A stretch of DNA of 64,000 nucleotides, taken from Prorocentrum cordatum. Lineage: Eukaryota > Sar > Dinophyceae > Prorocentrales > Prorocentraceae. The notes beneath the pieces are model-generated. The model saw only the letters and a program-made list of their open reading frames with translations. It searched no databases and was not told the origin of the DNA. Where the stretch lies: contig CAUYUJ010000361.1 in NCBI GenBank assembly GCA_963575745.1, positions 1 to 64,000 of the forward strand, in the 5' to 3' direction. Numbering within the stretch: position 1 is the stretch's first letter; every line of letters begins with the position of its first letter. A program made the position numbers and the translations under genes. Shown one piece after another: positions 21,811 to 31,181 of this stretch.

Positions 21811-22903
21811 CGCCCGAATATACAAGCGTCGTATCACGACTGCTTTGCGGTTCGGCTTCTGCCTGATGCTGTTCGTCGTGTGCAGGACATCGCTTATGAT
21901 GTGTGGTGGAAGCTGGATCGGAACCAGATTCCCAACTTGCCAACTCTCGGCCAGGGATGCAGCGACTACAGATCCTTCGATGATGTCCTAGCGCAAGCTG
22001 CTGGCGCAGGCACCTCTCTGGCGCAATTCGTGCGCGCCTACCAGGTCGCTGCGGGATTTGGGCCATGGGGCGGCAGCCGAGCGATGGAACGTGCAGGATC
22101 TGCACGACAAGGTGAAGTGCGATGTGGACGTGATGAATTGGATGCCCGCCTTGAGGTTCGGCCATTTGTTGCTGCCGTGCGCCGCCGCAGAGGTGAGCTC
22201 CGAAGAAAGCAAAGGCGTGACGCGCCTCTGCTTTCCACCCATTCATGATCACGCTGGCCTGGAGGTCGAGAGCGCTATAACAGGACTCTGCAGCTTGGCG
22301 TGGTTTCTGTCGTTCGTGCTGGACAAAGATCTCGCGTTGCATGCGCGGGTGAGCAGACAACTACATAAAATGCGGGTCATAGAGGAAGATGGGGACCTGT
22401 GGTTCAACAAGGCCTGCCAGTCCGGACGCATAGCCACAGCCATCAAGGAAAAGGGCAAGAGCGTCGTCTACATGTATGCTGGCGGCGGGGCAGTGGACCA
22501 CGAATAGTCTTTCCTCTTGGGCGGCATCGTAGTTATCTGCAAGAGCTGGAAGTGGGCGGCTTTGGTGTATTCAGCGGTGAGAATTGCGGGTCTCGCGTGC
22601 AACAATTCAGTCGGCCCCTTGGAGTACGCGTTGGTGATCTGCGACGAGACCGAAGCAAGTGAGTCGTCGTCTGAGCTCACATCTGCGACGCCATCACCCG
22701 TTGTTGAGTTCCGCCAACTGACTGAGGAGACGTGGGTCTCTGTTGGTGAAGTATGTGACGTTTTCACGGCCGATGTCGAAGTGCAGGGGCGCACTGGGAT
22801 GAACGAAAGGTCCACGCACGCCGACTTAGTAGGTATCGAGTTAGCATCTCTGCTAGACTCTTTTGAAGCAGATGTGAAGGCTTTGCTCGACATGAGCGCT
22901 TAG
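21811..22903 (+). pseudogene. SF1 helicase gene, C-terminal part
   Basis: After the TAA the same frame stays open (RRVQDIAYDVWWKLDRNQ...), moves to frame 2 near 22,060 (VKCDVDVMNWMPALRFGHLL; ITGLCSLAWFLSFVLDKDL), has one more in-frame stop at 22,505, and continues as GGIVVICKSWKWAALVYSAV to a stop at 22,903. The region from 22,495 is the part kept in the deleted copy upstream. No domain is recognised. Acidic and Ser-rich near the end. Confidence 0.45.
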
Positions 22904-22984
22904 ATGCCTAGTCTTTCTGCTACGGGAGCTGTTGTGGTGCGTAGCAGTGATACTCGGTGGAGGACGCCGACGGCGACGACGTTG

Positions 22985-23225
22985 AAAACGTCGAAGGCGA
23001 CGACCACGACCACGACCACGACGACGACGCCGACGATGACCGCTCGACGACGACGACGACCATGACGATGAGGACGACGGCGACGACGACGACGCCGACG
23101 TTGAGAACGACGACGACGACGGCGCCGACCCGACGACGACGTCGTCTAGACAACGACGACAACGACAACGACATCGAGGACGTGAATGGCGACGCCGACG
23201 ACGCCGACGCCACGGCGACGACAGG
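22985..23225. repeat. (GAC/CGA)n microsatellite, copy 2
   Basis: Trinucleotide tract 3' of the helicase gene, counterpart of 16,250-16,460. Confidence 0.9.
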
Positions 23226-23879
23226 AGGCGCACTCCTCGTAGCCTCTTCACTCTGGAGACCGAGCGGAACGCTCGCGCTCATATTTGTTTTTCTCTCGCT
23301 GTGGCACCGCTGCTGGAGTAGATGACATCGTCCATCATGTTGACTGCCTCGACACTTTTTCTCGCGATGCATCTTTCACTCCGTGGCCCACTGGCCCCGC
23401 TTTCGTGGCAGCAGCGTTGTTGCGGCCAAAGCCCGAGGACATGCAGACACGGTTGCCACCGCGGCATGCCCCAGACACGCGCCACTGTCGAGCTTTTATT
23501 TTCAAGATTGCGCCCTCTTTAACCAAATTAGGGCGCCCTACTCTGTCCGGCACACACATGCACTTACATGCAAAACACATTCGCAAAACACACACACACA
23601 TACACAATAACAAATAAACATACACACACGGACAGACTGTGAAGCTTCCCCCTCGCTGCCAAAGGTGTGAGAGATCAGGCGATTTTTCCTTGGACGTCGA
23701 TCGGGTCCTCGCCAGGCCTGGAAGTCGAACCTCCGATGATCCGCCCACTGGCTGAATTGCACCCGCCCTTGCCAAAGAAGAACAGAAAAAAAAGCAGGGA
23801 GAAGGCCTCCTTTAATCTTGCAGGGTTAGAGTGCCCAGGGGATTGCCTCCAGAGAGAATGCACCAGTTCGGTTCTGTGT
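23226..23879. other. 3' flank of helicase unit, duplicated upstream
   Basis: This stretch matches 16,460-17,210 (for example ACCGAGCGGAACGCTCGCG against GAGAGCGAGCGGAACGCTCG, and CATGCAGACACGGTTG against CATGCAGGCACGGTTG). It holds a CA-rich patch at 23,555-23,630 and ends with the OTU-exon-like remnant. No gene is supported. Confidence 0.6.
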
Positions 23880-24300
23880 GCGTTGCAGCTATGTGAATCG
23901 TTCCGGCTTCTCGTGGTGTGAGTCGATGTGGCCACTCGTCCTTCCTTGTGTGAGGGTTTCGGGCTCCTCATTGTGTGTCAGTCGTTCGTGCTTTTCGTGG
24001 TGTGAGTCGTTCGGGCTTCTTTTCCTTGTGCGTCGTTCGGGCCTCTCCTTGTGTGTGAGTCGTTCGGGCTCCTCACCGTGCGTTTCGTTCGGGCCCCTCG
24101 TCCTGGTGTGAGTCGTTTGGGCGCCCCCTTGCGCGTGAGTCGTTCGGGCTCCTCGTGGTGCGAGTCGCTTGGGTCGCTCATCTTGCTGTGAGTTGCTGGG
24201 GCCGCTCTTTGTTTGTAACTCGTTCGGGCTCATCGAGGTGTGAGTCGTTGGGGCCTCTCGTTATGGTGTTAGTCGTTCGGGTTCCCCTTTGCGTGTGAAC
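23880..24300. repeat. CGTTCGGGC minisatellite, array C
   Basis: About 420 bp of the same 27-28-bp units; follows unit 2. Confidence 0.9.
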
Positions 24301-24850
24301 ATGAGAGCGCTGAGCCAGCGCATCTTGCACGTCGGTGACATGGCAAATTCTATTAATCCAGTTAGTGAGCTCCATGTGTCTCCATGCAGTCGAGGTCTGT
24401 GCGAGAATGCGCGTAGCTCTGCTCTCCGCCCACAAGCTACAAGAGACCATTCCCGAACCCATCATCCACAGGGGAACCCTTGGAAAGTTCAATCGTGTTT
24501 TCTGATAACCGCGCTGATGCCAGGTGTCTTTCGAGTTCCTATCGGGTCTACTAATCGCGTTGGATCTGGGGATGGTGCTCGCGCTGTTTTCTTGGAGTCG
24601 AGATCAGGAACTCGGGCGCACAAGGGAGTGTGACAAAGGCTAGGGTTCACTATGGCTTGGCCATCGGAGGGTCGAAGGGTTTACGATTCCCCAGCGGTCC
24701 CCCGTAGCCGCAGTCTATGTACCGAGGTTCGGTCTATCTACAAGCCTTCGGCCAATCCCGCCACAGTTTATCTACTGGCCTTCGGCCTATCGTGCCACAG
24801 TCCAAGAGTCCCCCAGGAGGTCCGAAGCGGCTCCTCCAAGGCCCCCAAGA
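24301..24850 (+). other. Remnant of the segment that also lies at 29,900-30,420
   Basis: GAGCGCTGAGCCAGCGC, CCATGTGTCTCCATGCAG, CGCTGATGCC and TCTTGGAGTCGAGATC have counterparts in the same order at 29,905-30,330. The copy lies just 3' of an array and 5' of a leader plus ORF, as at 30 kb. No open frame is convincing. Confidence 0.5.
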
Positions 24851-24904
24851 CGCTCCGAGCAGTCCCTAGGGACAGCAAGAGGCTCACCAGACGCTCCAAG
24901 AGGG

Positions 24905-25345
24905 AACGAGGTGCCCGAACGCCTCATGTTCCGAGGAGCCCGAACGACTCACGCCAGGACGAATGGCCCGAACCACTCACATTACGAGAAGCCCGAACGA
25001 CTCACATCAGAAGGAAGGGCTCGAACGACTCACACCAGGACGAAGAGCCCGAACGACTCACACCACGAGGAGCGCGACCGACTCCCACCACGACGAGAGC
25101 TCCGAACGACACACACCACGAGGACCCCGAACGACTCACACCAGGACGAGGGTCCCGAACACCTCACACCACGAAAAGCCCGAACGATTTCACACCAGAA
25201 GGAGGGGCCCTAACGACTCACAGCAGGACGAGGCGCTCGAACGACGCACACCACGAGGAGCCCGAACGACTCACACCACGAGGAGTCCGAACGACTCACA
25301 CCACGTCGAGGACCTCGAACGACTCATATTACGAGGAGCCTCACA
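24905..25345. repeat. CGTTCGGGC minisatellite, array D (inverted)
   Basis: Units read CGAACGACTCACACC on the plus strand, so the array is in opposite orientation to arrays A-C. Confidence 0.9.
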
Positions 25346-25413
25346 TGGACCAGGATTTCATCCAGCCGCTCAGGAGAACCCCAAATATACCTCTCCTGCA
25401 CTGTAGTTGTCGC

Positions 25414-25433
25414 TGTTGCCATTCTGGTTCAAA
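25414..25433 (+). other. Degenerate spliced-leader relic 3
   Basis: GTTGCCATTCTGGTTCAAAA, followed by GTGAGCTTAGCTCGGCC. Confidence 0.45.
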
Positions 25434-25611
25434 ATAATGAAGCGTGGCTGTGAGCTTAGCTCGGCCAGCAGCAATCGCGGCTGCCTACCAACAATCTGTC
25501 AGTGTCTGTGAGTTCTTTCCGCCCATCAGTTTCGCTGTCAGCTGAGCTCCGCACGGACGCTCGTCCTTCCAACACATTAGAGAGTTGGGCATGGAAATGG
25601 TGGTGTGAGCT

Positions 25612-25690
25612 ATGTCTGGGGAGTGCGAGGGCCCACTGTGGCGGTGCAGAACATGCAGCATGGATGTCCAAGACGCTCCCAAAAGCCCCT
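25612..25690 (+). pseudogene. Truncated zinc-finger ORF start
   Basis: ATG at 25,612 opens MSGECEGPLWRCRTCSMDV, matching the first 19 residues of the 26,432 ORF at all but two positions, then departs into repeat-derived sequence. It is the broken member of the 820-bp tandem pair. Confidence 0.7.
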
Positions 25691-25734
25691 GGGGTCGCCC
25701 AGAGGCTCCCAGAGGCTCCAAGAGGGAACGAGGT

Positions 25735-26165
25735 GCTCGAACGCCTCACGGCCCGAGGGGCCCGAACGACTCACACCCGGACGAGAGGCCCGAACGATTC
25801 ACACCACGAAAAGCCCGAACGACACACCAGAAGGAGGGGCTCGAACGACTCACACCAGGACGAGGAGCCCGAACGACTCACACCACGAGGAGCCCGAACG
25901 ACTCCCACCACGGCGAGAGCTCCGAACGACTCACAACACGAGGACCCTGAACGACTCACTCCAGGACGAGGATCCCGAACGTCTCACATCACGAAGAGCC
26001 CGAACGACTCACACCAGAAGGAGGGGTTCCGAACGACTCGCAGCAGGACGAGGCGCTCGAACGACGCACACCACGAGGAGCCCGAACGACTCACACCACG
26101 AGGAGCTTGAACGACTCACACTATGTCGAGGACCCCGAACGACTCACAGCACGAGGAGCCTCAAA
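25735..26165. repeat. CGTTCGGGC minisatellite, array E (inverted)
   Basis: Second inverted array, counterpart of array D in the tandem duplication. Confidence 0.9.
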
Positions 26166-26233
26166 TGGGCCAGGATTTCACTCAGGATCTCAGGAGAGCC
26201 CCAAATATACATCTCCTGCACTGTTGTGGTTGC

Positions 26234-26253
26234 TGTTGCCATTCTGGTTCAGA
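26234..26253 (+). other. Degenerate spliced-leader relic 4
   Basis: GTTGCCATTCTGGTTCAGAG, about 180 nt upstream of the 26,432 ATG. Confidence 0.45.
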
Positions 26254-26337
26254 GTGATGAAGCGTGGCTGTGAGCTTAGCTCGGCCAGCAGCAATCGCTG
26301 CTGCCTGCGAGCAATCTGTCAGTGACTGTGAGTTCTT

Positions 26338-26390
26338 TCCGCCCATCACTTGCGCTGTGAGCTTAGCTCCGCACGGACGCTCTTCCTTCC
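26338..26390 (+). promoter_or_regulatory. Shared 5' leader of zinc-finger ORF
   Basis: GCTGTGAGCTTAGCTCCGCA then CGGACGCTCTTCCTTCC. The same words stand before the Helitron OTU frame (30,508-30,560), at 25,530-25,575, and in shorter form at 15,170 and 18,575. It may be a 5' UTR or an element end; sequence alone does not show promoter function. Confidence 0.45.
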
Positions 26391-26431
26391 AACATCCTTG
26401 AGCGGTGGGCATGGAAATGGTGGTGTGAGCT

Positions 26432-27451
26432 ATGTCTGGGGAGTGCGAGGGCCCACCGTGGCGGTGCAGAATATGCAGCATGGATTTCGGAACGCGGAAG
26501 AGCAAGTATGACATCCACATGTCTGGGCGCTACCATGCTCGCCAAGTTCGCCAGCAGTCAGGTCTACGGGAGCGGACGGGCAATATCTTGCGCCGAATGA
26601 CCAACGTCAGAAGTGCTAGCTTCGTCTCGTGGCTGAAGACCACCATCAGGCGCAGCCAGCGGGCGATTCTGAACGGCGACCGGGTCGTCGACTTCATCCC
26701 GTTCGGCGCGTCGTGTCTCGTCACTCGTGATGTACAGGCAATTATTTGTCAGCTGCGGCGCCTGAGGACCAATGGTGCAGTCCTTTTGGCTGCTGTTGGC
26801 GCTGCTTGCTTGCTCTGGACGGACGCATGGGTGCAGGCCGTGGGCATTCCCCTCACGACCGCATCCTACCGCGGCGATCTGGAGAGGAGGCTCTTGCAAA
26901 CGCGCGCGGATGATGCGCAGGTAGCGAACCCCAGCATTCGCGTTTGCCGCGGGCGGTCGCTTCTCACAGGCACCCAGGCGTATGCTCGGCGCAAAGCTCG
27001 ACGGCTTGCATCCTTAGTGCTTGGTGTTGCACGCCGAGCTCCAGGGGCGCACGCTCTACTTCAAGAAGGCAGCGCCTCGAGCGCCATGGATGCCTTGTGC
27101 GGGTCTGGCCTGCCAATCGGGGGATACACCGCTAAATTCATGCCGGTGTTGTTGTCGCAGCTGGGGCTGGCGCAGTGGACGACAGTTGCGACCCGCGGTT
27201 TCGCTGGTTCTACGGGCTTGGCGGCACTTCGCCTGCTCGTGGGTCGCAGCGTGACTTTGGCTGGGGCTGACACGGCGCTGGCGCTGCTGTCACAGAGCAT
27301 CCGTGCAGATTGGGCCGGGCCGCCGCGGCTGCCCCCGTTCGAGATGCTGGACCTGGAATCGCAGCTCTGCGCGTGGCATTCTGCGGACTGCGCAGCTGCG
27401 AACAGCTGTCAGTACCGAGGCATGCGTGGTGCACTCCAGCTGGTGCAGTAA
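26432..27451 (+). CDS. 339-aa protein with U1/matrin-like zinc finger
   Basis: An uninterrupted frame from ATG 26,432 to TAA 27,451, one of the few intact ones in the window. Residues 12-35 give C12-x2-C15-x13-H29-x5-H35 (WRCRICSMDFGTRKSKYDIH, then MSGRYH), close to the U1/zf-met type that binds RNA or DNA. The rest is Arg/Ala/Leu-rich with possible hydrophobic helices (AVLLAAVGAACLLW; residues ~245-285) and no further domain that I recognise. The leader upstream is shared with the Helitron, and the 3' flank (28,036 on) resembles the Helitron's 3' flank. It may be a host gene carried by a non-autonomous element, or an element gene. Function is unknown. Confidence 0.55.
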   Translation: MSGECEGPPWRCRICSMDFGTRKSKYDIHMSGRYHARQVRQQSGLRERTGNILRRMTNVRSASFVSWLKTTIRRSQRAILNGDRVVDFIPFGASCLVTRDVQAIICQLRRLRTNGAVLLAAVGAACLLWTDAWVQAVGIPLTTASYRGDLERRLLQTRADDAQVANPSIRVCRGRSLLTGTQAYARRKARRLASLVLGVARRAPGAHALLQEGSASSAMDALCGSGLPIGGYTAKFMPVLLSQLGLAQWTTVATRGFAGSTGLAALRLLVGRSVTLAGADTALALLSQSIRADWAGPPRLPPFEMLDLESQLCAWHSADCAAANSCQYRGMRGALQLVQ

Positions 27452-28370
27452 AGCGTTTGATTTTGTCGGCTCTGTGCACGTTTTTCATTGCAGCGGCAGG
27501 GCCGCAGTTGGGTGCGCAATGCGCAGACCATGGGTTCGTTGCCATAGCGCGCGTTTGCATCCAATGCGCGGTTGGAACATAGCCACCCTCAATAGTTGCA
27601 TTCATCGCGCTTCTATTTGTTTACTCACCCTTCCGTTCGTCGGCATGGCACGTGAGATGTTGGTAGAGCGCTCAGAGGGCAGATGTCATGTCATGGGCGC
27701 AGTGCGCGCCCGCGCCTGAGGGAGGAGGGTGGGCATGGAAGGTCATGAAGGAGGGGATCCAATCAGCTGGCGCATGGCATTTCTTGACGAAATGTCCGAG
27801 GCTTCCACCGATCGGGCTGATGACGTGGATGACGCGCAGGTCCACAGAGATAGCAGTTCGGCTCCCGCACCTGGTCCTGCACCTACCAGGGAAGCGAGCC
27901 ACGCGTTTCTGGACGCTCGTATGACTTTGTTGGAGGAACACGTACGGCATTGGGCTCTGATAGTATATGCACTGTATTGCGCGACTGCCGAATGTACTTT
28001 TTTCCATTATGATTCTGGGTAGAGCGAGTTGGGAAATGGGATGTTGCTTCAACTTGACATCCGTTGGTCAGTTCTTCGATGCTGGTTGCTAGAATCTATA
28101 ATAGTGCTGCTTATTCTGCTCAAGTGATGCTGCTGATTACTGTACTCGCGGTTTTTGCCCCTGACTCTTGGAGATTGCTAGGTTTCTTCGGGTGTTCGGC
28201 AGTGGGCTGCGATGGTGTATGGTCTCTCGTCCAGTACTGGGATTACCTTGTGATTCACCGCTGCATCAGTAACGGGTGATGTCGTTACTTTGCCGCACTG
28301 GGAGATCAGGCAGTATTATCGACGGTGTGGCCGCTACCACGGTACAGTGGATTCCTTCGGTGCTCTCCTC
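27452..28370 (+). other. 3' flank of zinc-finger unit, with a small open frame
   Basis: 27,729-28,022 is open for 97 codons (MEGHEGGDPISWRMAFLDEM...) with an Asp-rich and Pro/Ala-rich middle and a helical end (LDARMTLLEEHVRHWALIVY); I cannot name it. From about 28,036, GGGATGTTGCTTCAA and later ACTGTACTCGCGG and CCAGTACTGG resemble the 41.0-41.4 kb sequence downstream of the Helitron (GGGATGTTGCCTCAA, TTGTACTCAGTG, CCAGTACTGG). Confidence 0.4.
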
Positions 28371-28374
28371 CTGT

Positions 28375-29005
28375 TGTGATTTGTTCGGGTCCCCTCTCCT
28401 GGACAGAGTCGTTCTAGCCCCTCCTCGATGAGTGAGTCGTTCTGCGAGGGGCCTGAACGACTCATACAAGGAAGAACCCTAACGACTCGCCCCAGGGCGA
28501 GGGGTCCCAATTACTCACACCACCTGCAGTCTGGCCCAGCACGTGCACTCTCTGAGCGCCGTGAGTCTTCAGATCTGGTCAAGGGGACCGATTTGGGAGG
28601 CGAGTTTCTCCTTCTGCTTCTCTTCTACCTCTCCCTCCGAACCTGCCGCCTGGCGCCAGCGCCCGACTTCGTGGGCGAGCCTGATCAGTTTAGTATCTCG
28701 TGCCGCGTGCGCACTGCAGGGTCGGGAAAGATCGCTGGGTCGTCGACGCCGTCGTCCATGGAATTGTCGTCGACGAAGTCATCGTTGTCATCGTAAGCGT
28801 GGATCTTGTCGTCGTCGTCGACGTCGCCGCCAGCATCTGCGAGTCGTTCCGGCTTCTGGTGGTGTGAGTCGTTGGGACCCCTCGTCCTTCGTGGTATGAG
28901 TCTTTCGGGCCCTTCCTTGTGCGTGAGTGGTTCGGGCTTCCCTTGGGTTGGTCGTTCGGGCCTCTCGTTCTGGAGTGAGTCGTTCAGGCTGGTCCTTGTG
29001 TTACA
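28375..29005. repeat. CGTTCGGGC minisatellite, array F (split)
   Basis: Units at 28,375-28,530 (mixed orientation) and 28,840-29,005 flank a 300-bp stretch containing GTCGTCGTCGACG words. No gene is supported in the middle part. Confidence 0.75.
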
Positions 29006-29029
29006 GCAATCCTAAGAAACATTTTGCGT

Positions 29030-29235
29030 AATCTCCAAGCACTAGTAAGCGCGATGCCAACCGAGCTGCTGGCCCGAGCCCTTCCCTCTGCACTGCCCTG
29101 GGTGGCTCTGCCTTCGTCAATCTCATGTCGACGTTGCTCTGTGCCGTGCGGAGGCCTGTCGAGAAGAACCGGACAAATTCGAACTGCAGAGGAGCGCAAG
29201 ACAGAGCTAATGCAAGAGTTCGGTTTTCTGTGCGT
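29030..29235 (+). pseudogene. Chimera of helicase exon-2 start and OTU exon
   Basis: At 29,053 GCGATGCCAACCGAGCTGCT resembles the start of Helitron helicase exon 2 (ATGATGTCCGCGGAGCTGCT at 38,425). About 100 bp later the sequence matches the end of the OTU exon (GAGGCCTGTCGAGAAGAACC; ATGCAAGAGTTCGGTTTTCT against 30,985-31,065). These two pieces lie in reverse order of, and far closer than in, the Helitron, so this is a rearranged remnant. Confidence 0.55.
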
Positions 29236-29900
29236 CGCAGATATGTGAATCGTTGGTTCCTCGTGGTGTGAGTCGTTGGGGCCCTTCGTCTTTCCTGGTG
29301 TGAGTCCTTCGGGCTCCTCCTTGTGTGTGAGTCGTTCGGGCTTCTCGTGATGTGAGTCGTTCGGGCCCCGCGTCCTGGTGTGAGCCGTTCGGGCCCCTCC
29401 TTGTGTGTGCATAGTTCCGTCTCCTCGTGGTGCGCGTCGTTGGGGCCCCTCGTCCTTCGTGGTGGGAGCGCTTCGGGCACTTCCTTGTGTGTGAGTCGTT
29501 CGGACTCCTCGTGGTGCGAGTCGTTCGGGCCCCTCGTCCTGGTGTGACTCGTTCGGGCTCCTCCTTGTGTGGGAGTCGTTCGGGATCCTCGTGGTGTGAG
29601 TGGTTGGGCCCCTCGTCCTGGCGTGAGTCGTTCGGGCTCCTCCTGGTGTGCGAGTAGTTTGGGCTCCTCGCGGTGTGAGTCGTTCGGGCGCCTGGCCCTG
29701 GTGTGAGTCGCTCGGACGCCTCCTTGCGTGTGAGTCGTTCGGGCTCCTCGTGGTGTGAGTCGGTCGGGGTCTCTCGTCCTGGTGTGAGTCGTTCGGGCCC
29801 CTCCCAGTGTGTGAGTTGTTGGGGCTCCCTGCGGTGTGAGTCGTGGGGGCCTTTCGTCCTGGTGTGAGTCGTTCGGGCGCCTCCTTGCGTGTGTGTTGTG
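29235..29900. repeat. CGTTCGGGC minisatellite, array G
   Basis: About 660 bp, the clearest higher-order pattern: GTGAGTCGTTCGGGCTCCTC then GTGAGTCGTTCGGGCCCCTC CGTCCTG then a CCTTGTGTGTG variant. Confidence 0.95.
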
Positions 29901-30500
29901 GGAGCGCTGTACCAGCGCGTCTTGAACGTTGCTGCGTTGGCAATTTCTTTCCACCCCGCTAGCGATTCCCCATGCGTCGCCATGCAGACGAGATTTGCGC
30001 GAGAAGGAGCGTCACTCTGCCCGCCCTCCACAAACATGAAGAGACGTTTGCCATAACCATCCTCCACAGGTGCCCCCGTGTGATATGGGAATCTAAACGT
30101 GTGGTAACCGCGTGATCTGTGGAGGTAGTGAGCATAGCTCACCCAGTCTTACTGAAAGCATACTAAACACTGTGCGTTATCTCCATTCACTGGCGTGCAT
30201 GATGCCAACCGAGCTGCTGGCCTGGCCCCTCCCCCCTCCCCCGTCCTGCACGGCCCAGCGGGGTCCTCGTATCTTGGTAGGTTCGTGTTATCTCGGCGTT
30301 GCTTTTTCCTGGGAGTCGAGACTAGGGACTCGGCTCCACAGGGGAGTGTGCCAACGGTTAGGGTCCACAAGGGTTTTGACGTCAGAGGGTAGAAGGCGTT
30401 GCGATTCACAAACGATTTTCCGTAGACATTGTGGTGCAAGTCAGGTTGGCCTAAGCCAGTCTCGGCCAGTGCCCATCCATCTGCGTGAGGCTCTACTGTG
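29901..30500 (+). other. Intron-like 3' half plus helicase exon fragment
   Basis: The block CTGTGGAGGTAGTGAGCATA (30,117) and CTGTGCGTTATCTCC (30,169), then GCATGATGCCAACCGAGCTG (30,197) parallels the 3' half of the Helitron helicase intron (CTGTGGAGGCAATGAGCATA at 38,351) and the start of its exon 2. After about 30,230 the sequence diverges into GTCGAGACTAGGGACTCGG, shared with 24.6 kb. Confidence 0.6.
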
Positions 30501-30507
30501 AGCTCTG

Positions 30508-30560
30508 CGCATCACTTGTGCAGTGAGTTTAGCTCCGCACGGACGCTATTCTTCCCAATA
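30508..30560 (+). promoter_or_regulatory. Shared 5' leader of the Helitron
   Basis: GCAGTGAGTTTAGCTCCGCA then CGGACGCTATTCTTCCCAAT, close to 26,338-26,390, 30 nt before the OTU start codon. Confidence 0.45.
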
Positions 30561-30589
30561 CCTGAGGGCGCGCAGCAGAGTTCACAGAG

Positions 30590-31141
30590 ATGCCAGTCGT
30601 GGACTTACGCGATGTTTACGCGCCCTTGCCCCGAGCGGTGCGAGAATTGCAGGGGATGCCGATGGAAACGATGCCTACGGCTGGAGACGGCGCGTGCGCC
30701 ATTCATTCTGTGTGGGGCGAGTGGGAGAGGGGTGAGCTGGTCAAGCGCGACGCTCGCTCGTTTCTCCGCCAAGCATTCGGTCCTACCGCTGACATCTTCA
30801 AATCGAGGCTGTCGTCCGAGGAACTGCTGGGCGACGTGGGATGGGCACTCTGGGATTTGATCCAGAACTTTGCGAAGCAGTCCAATCCCTTCGGTGCTCC
30901 GCTGCACGCGGGAGATAACGAAGGACAGCACGTGTGGCACTGCCTTCTGGAATCCTATTTCGACGTGGCTCAGCTCTGCGTTGAGGCCTGCCGGGAAGAA
31001 GTGCATAAGTTTGAAGTGCACAGGGAGTGTAAAGCAAGGGTAATGCAAGAGTTTGGTTCTCTCTGCGTCGAAGAATTTGAGGATGTTTTCATATTGCCTT
31101 TGATGCGAACCCTTGGCTTGTTAGATAAGTACACGGCATAA
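30590..31141 (+). pseudogene. Helitron OTU cysteine protease, N-terminal half
   Basis: 183 codons from ATG 30,590. PTAGDGACAIHSVWGEWE holds the OTU Asp-Gly-x-Cys box, with Asp33 and nucleophile Cys36 (30,695-30,697). The expected helix follows (VKRDARSFLRQAFG). OTU domains cleave ubiquitin-like chains in host proteins; in Helitrons their role is unknown. The catalytic His is in the next frame, so an indel or a short intron lies between 31,075 and 31,190. A copy of residues ~110-155 occurs at 29.1-29.2 kb. Confidence 0.65.
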
Positions 31142-31181
31142 GCATCTGATGAGTTCTGTGGAGGGCGCTGCCTGAGCAAGT

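Larger units (their letters stand above)
14950..24300. repeat. Segmental tandem duplication (two units)
   Basis: Unit 1 (about 14,950-18,100) and unit 2 (about 18,100-24,300) share, in order: a TCGTTCCGCCC / TTCTCGGAGTTCT flank, the leader relic, helicase-gene sequence, a (GAC)n tract, the AACGCTCGCG flank, the OTU-like remnant and a CGTTCGGGC array. Unit 1 lacks about 3 kb of helicase sequence. Confidence 0.7.
24850..26480. repeat. ~820-bp tandem duplication
   Basis: Two units with an offset of 820-823 bp. Each unit: CTCCAAGAGGGAACGAGGTG, an inverted CGTTCGGGC array, GAGGAGCCTCA, AATATAC-TCTCCTGCACTG, a spliced-leader relic, the GTGAGCTTAGCTCGGCC leader, and the start of a zinc-finger ORF. 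In the first unit the ORF breaks off after about 20 codons; in the second it is full length. Confidence 0.75.

Noticed and set aside
24652-25437. Hydrophilic ERLTPRGARTTHT repeat protein
   Set aside because: Produced by the CGTTCGGGC minisatellite; similar 'proteins' appear at every array and in both orientations.
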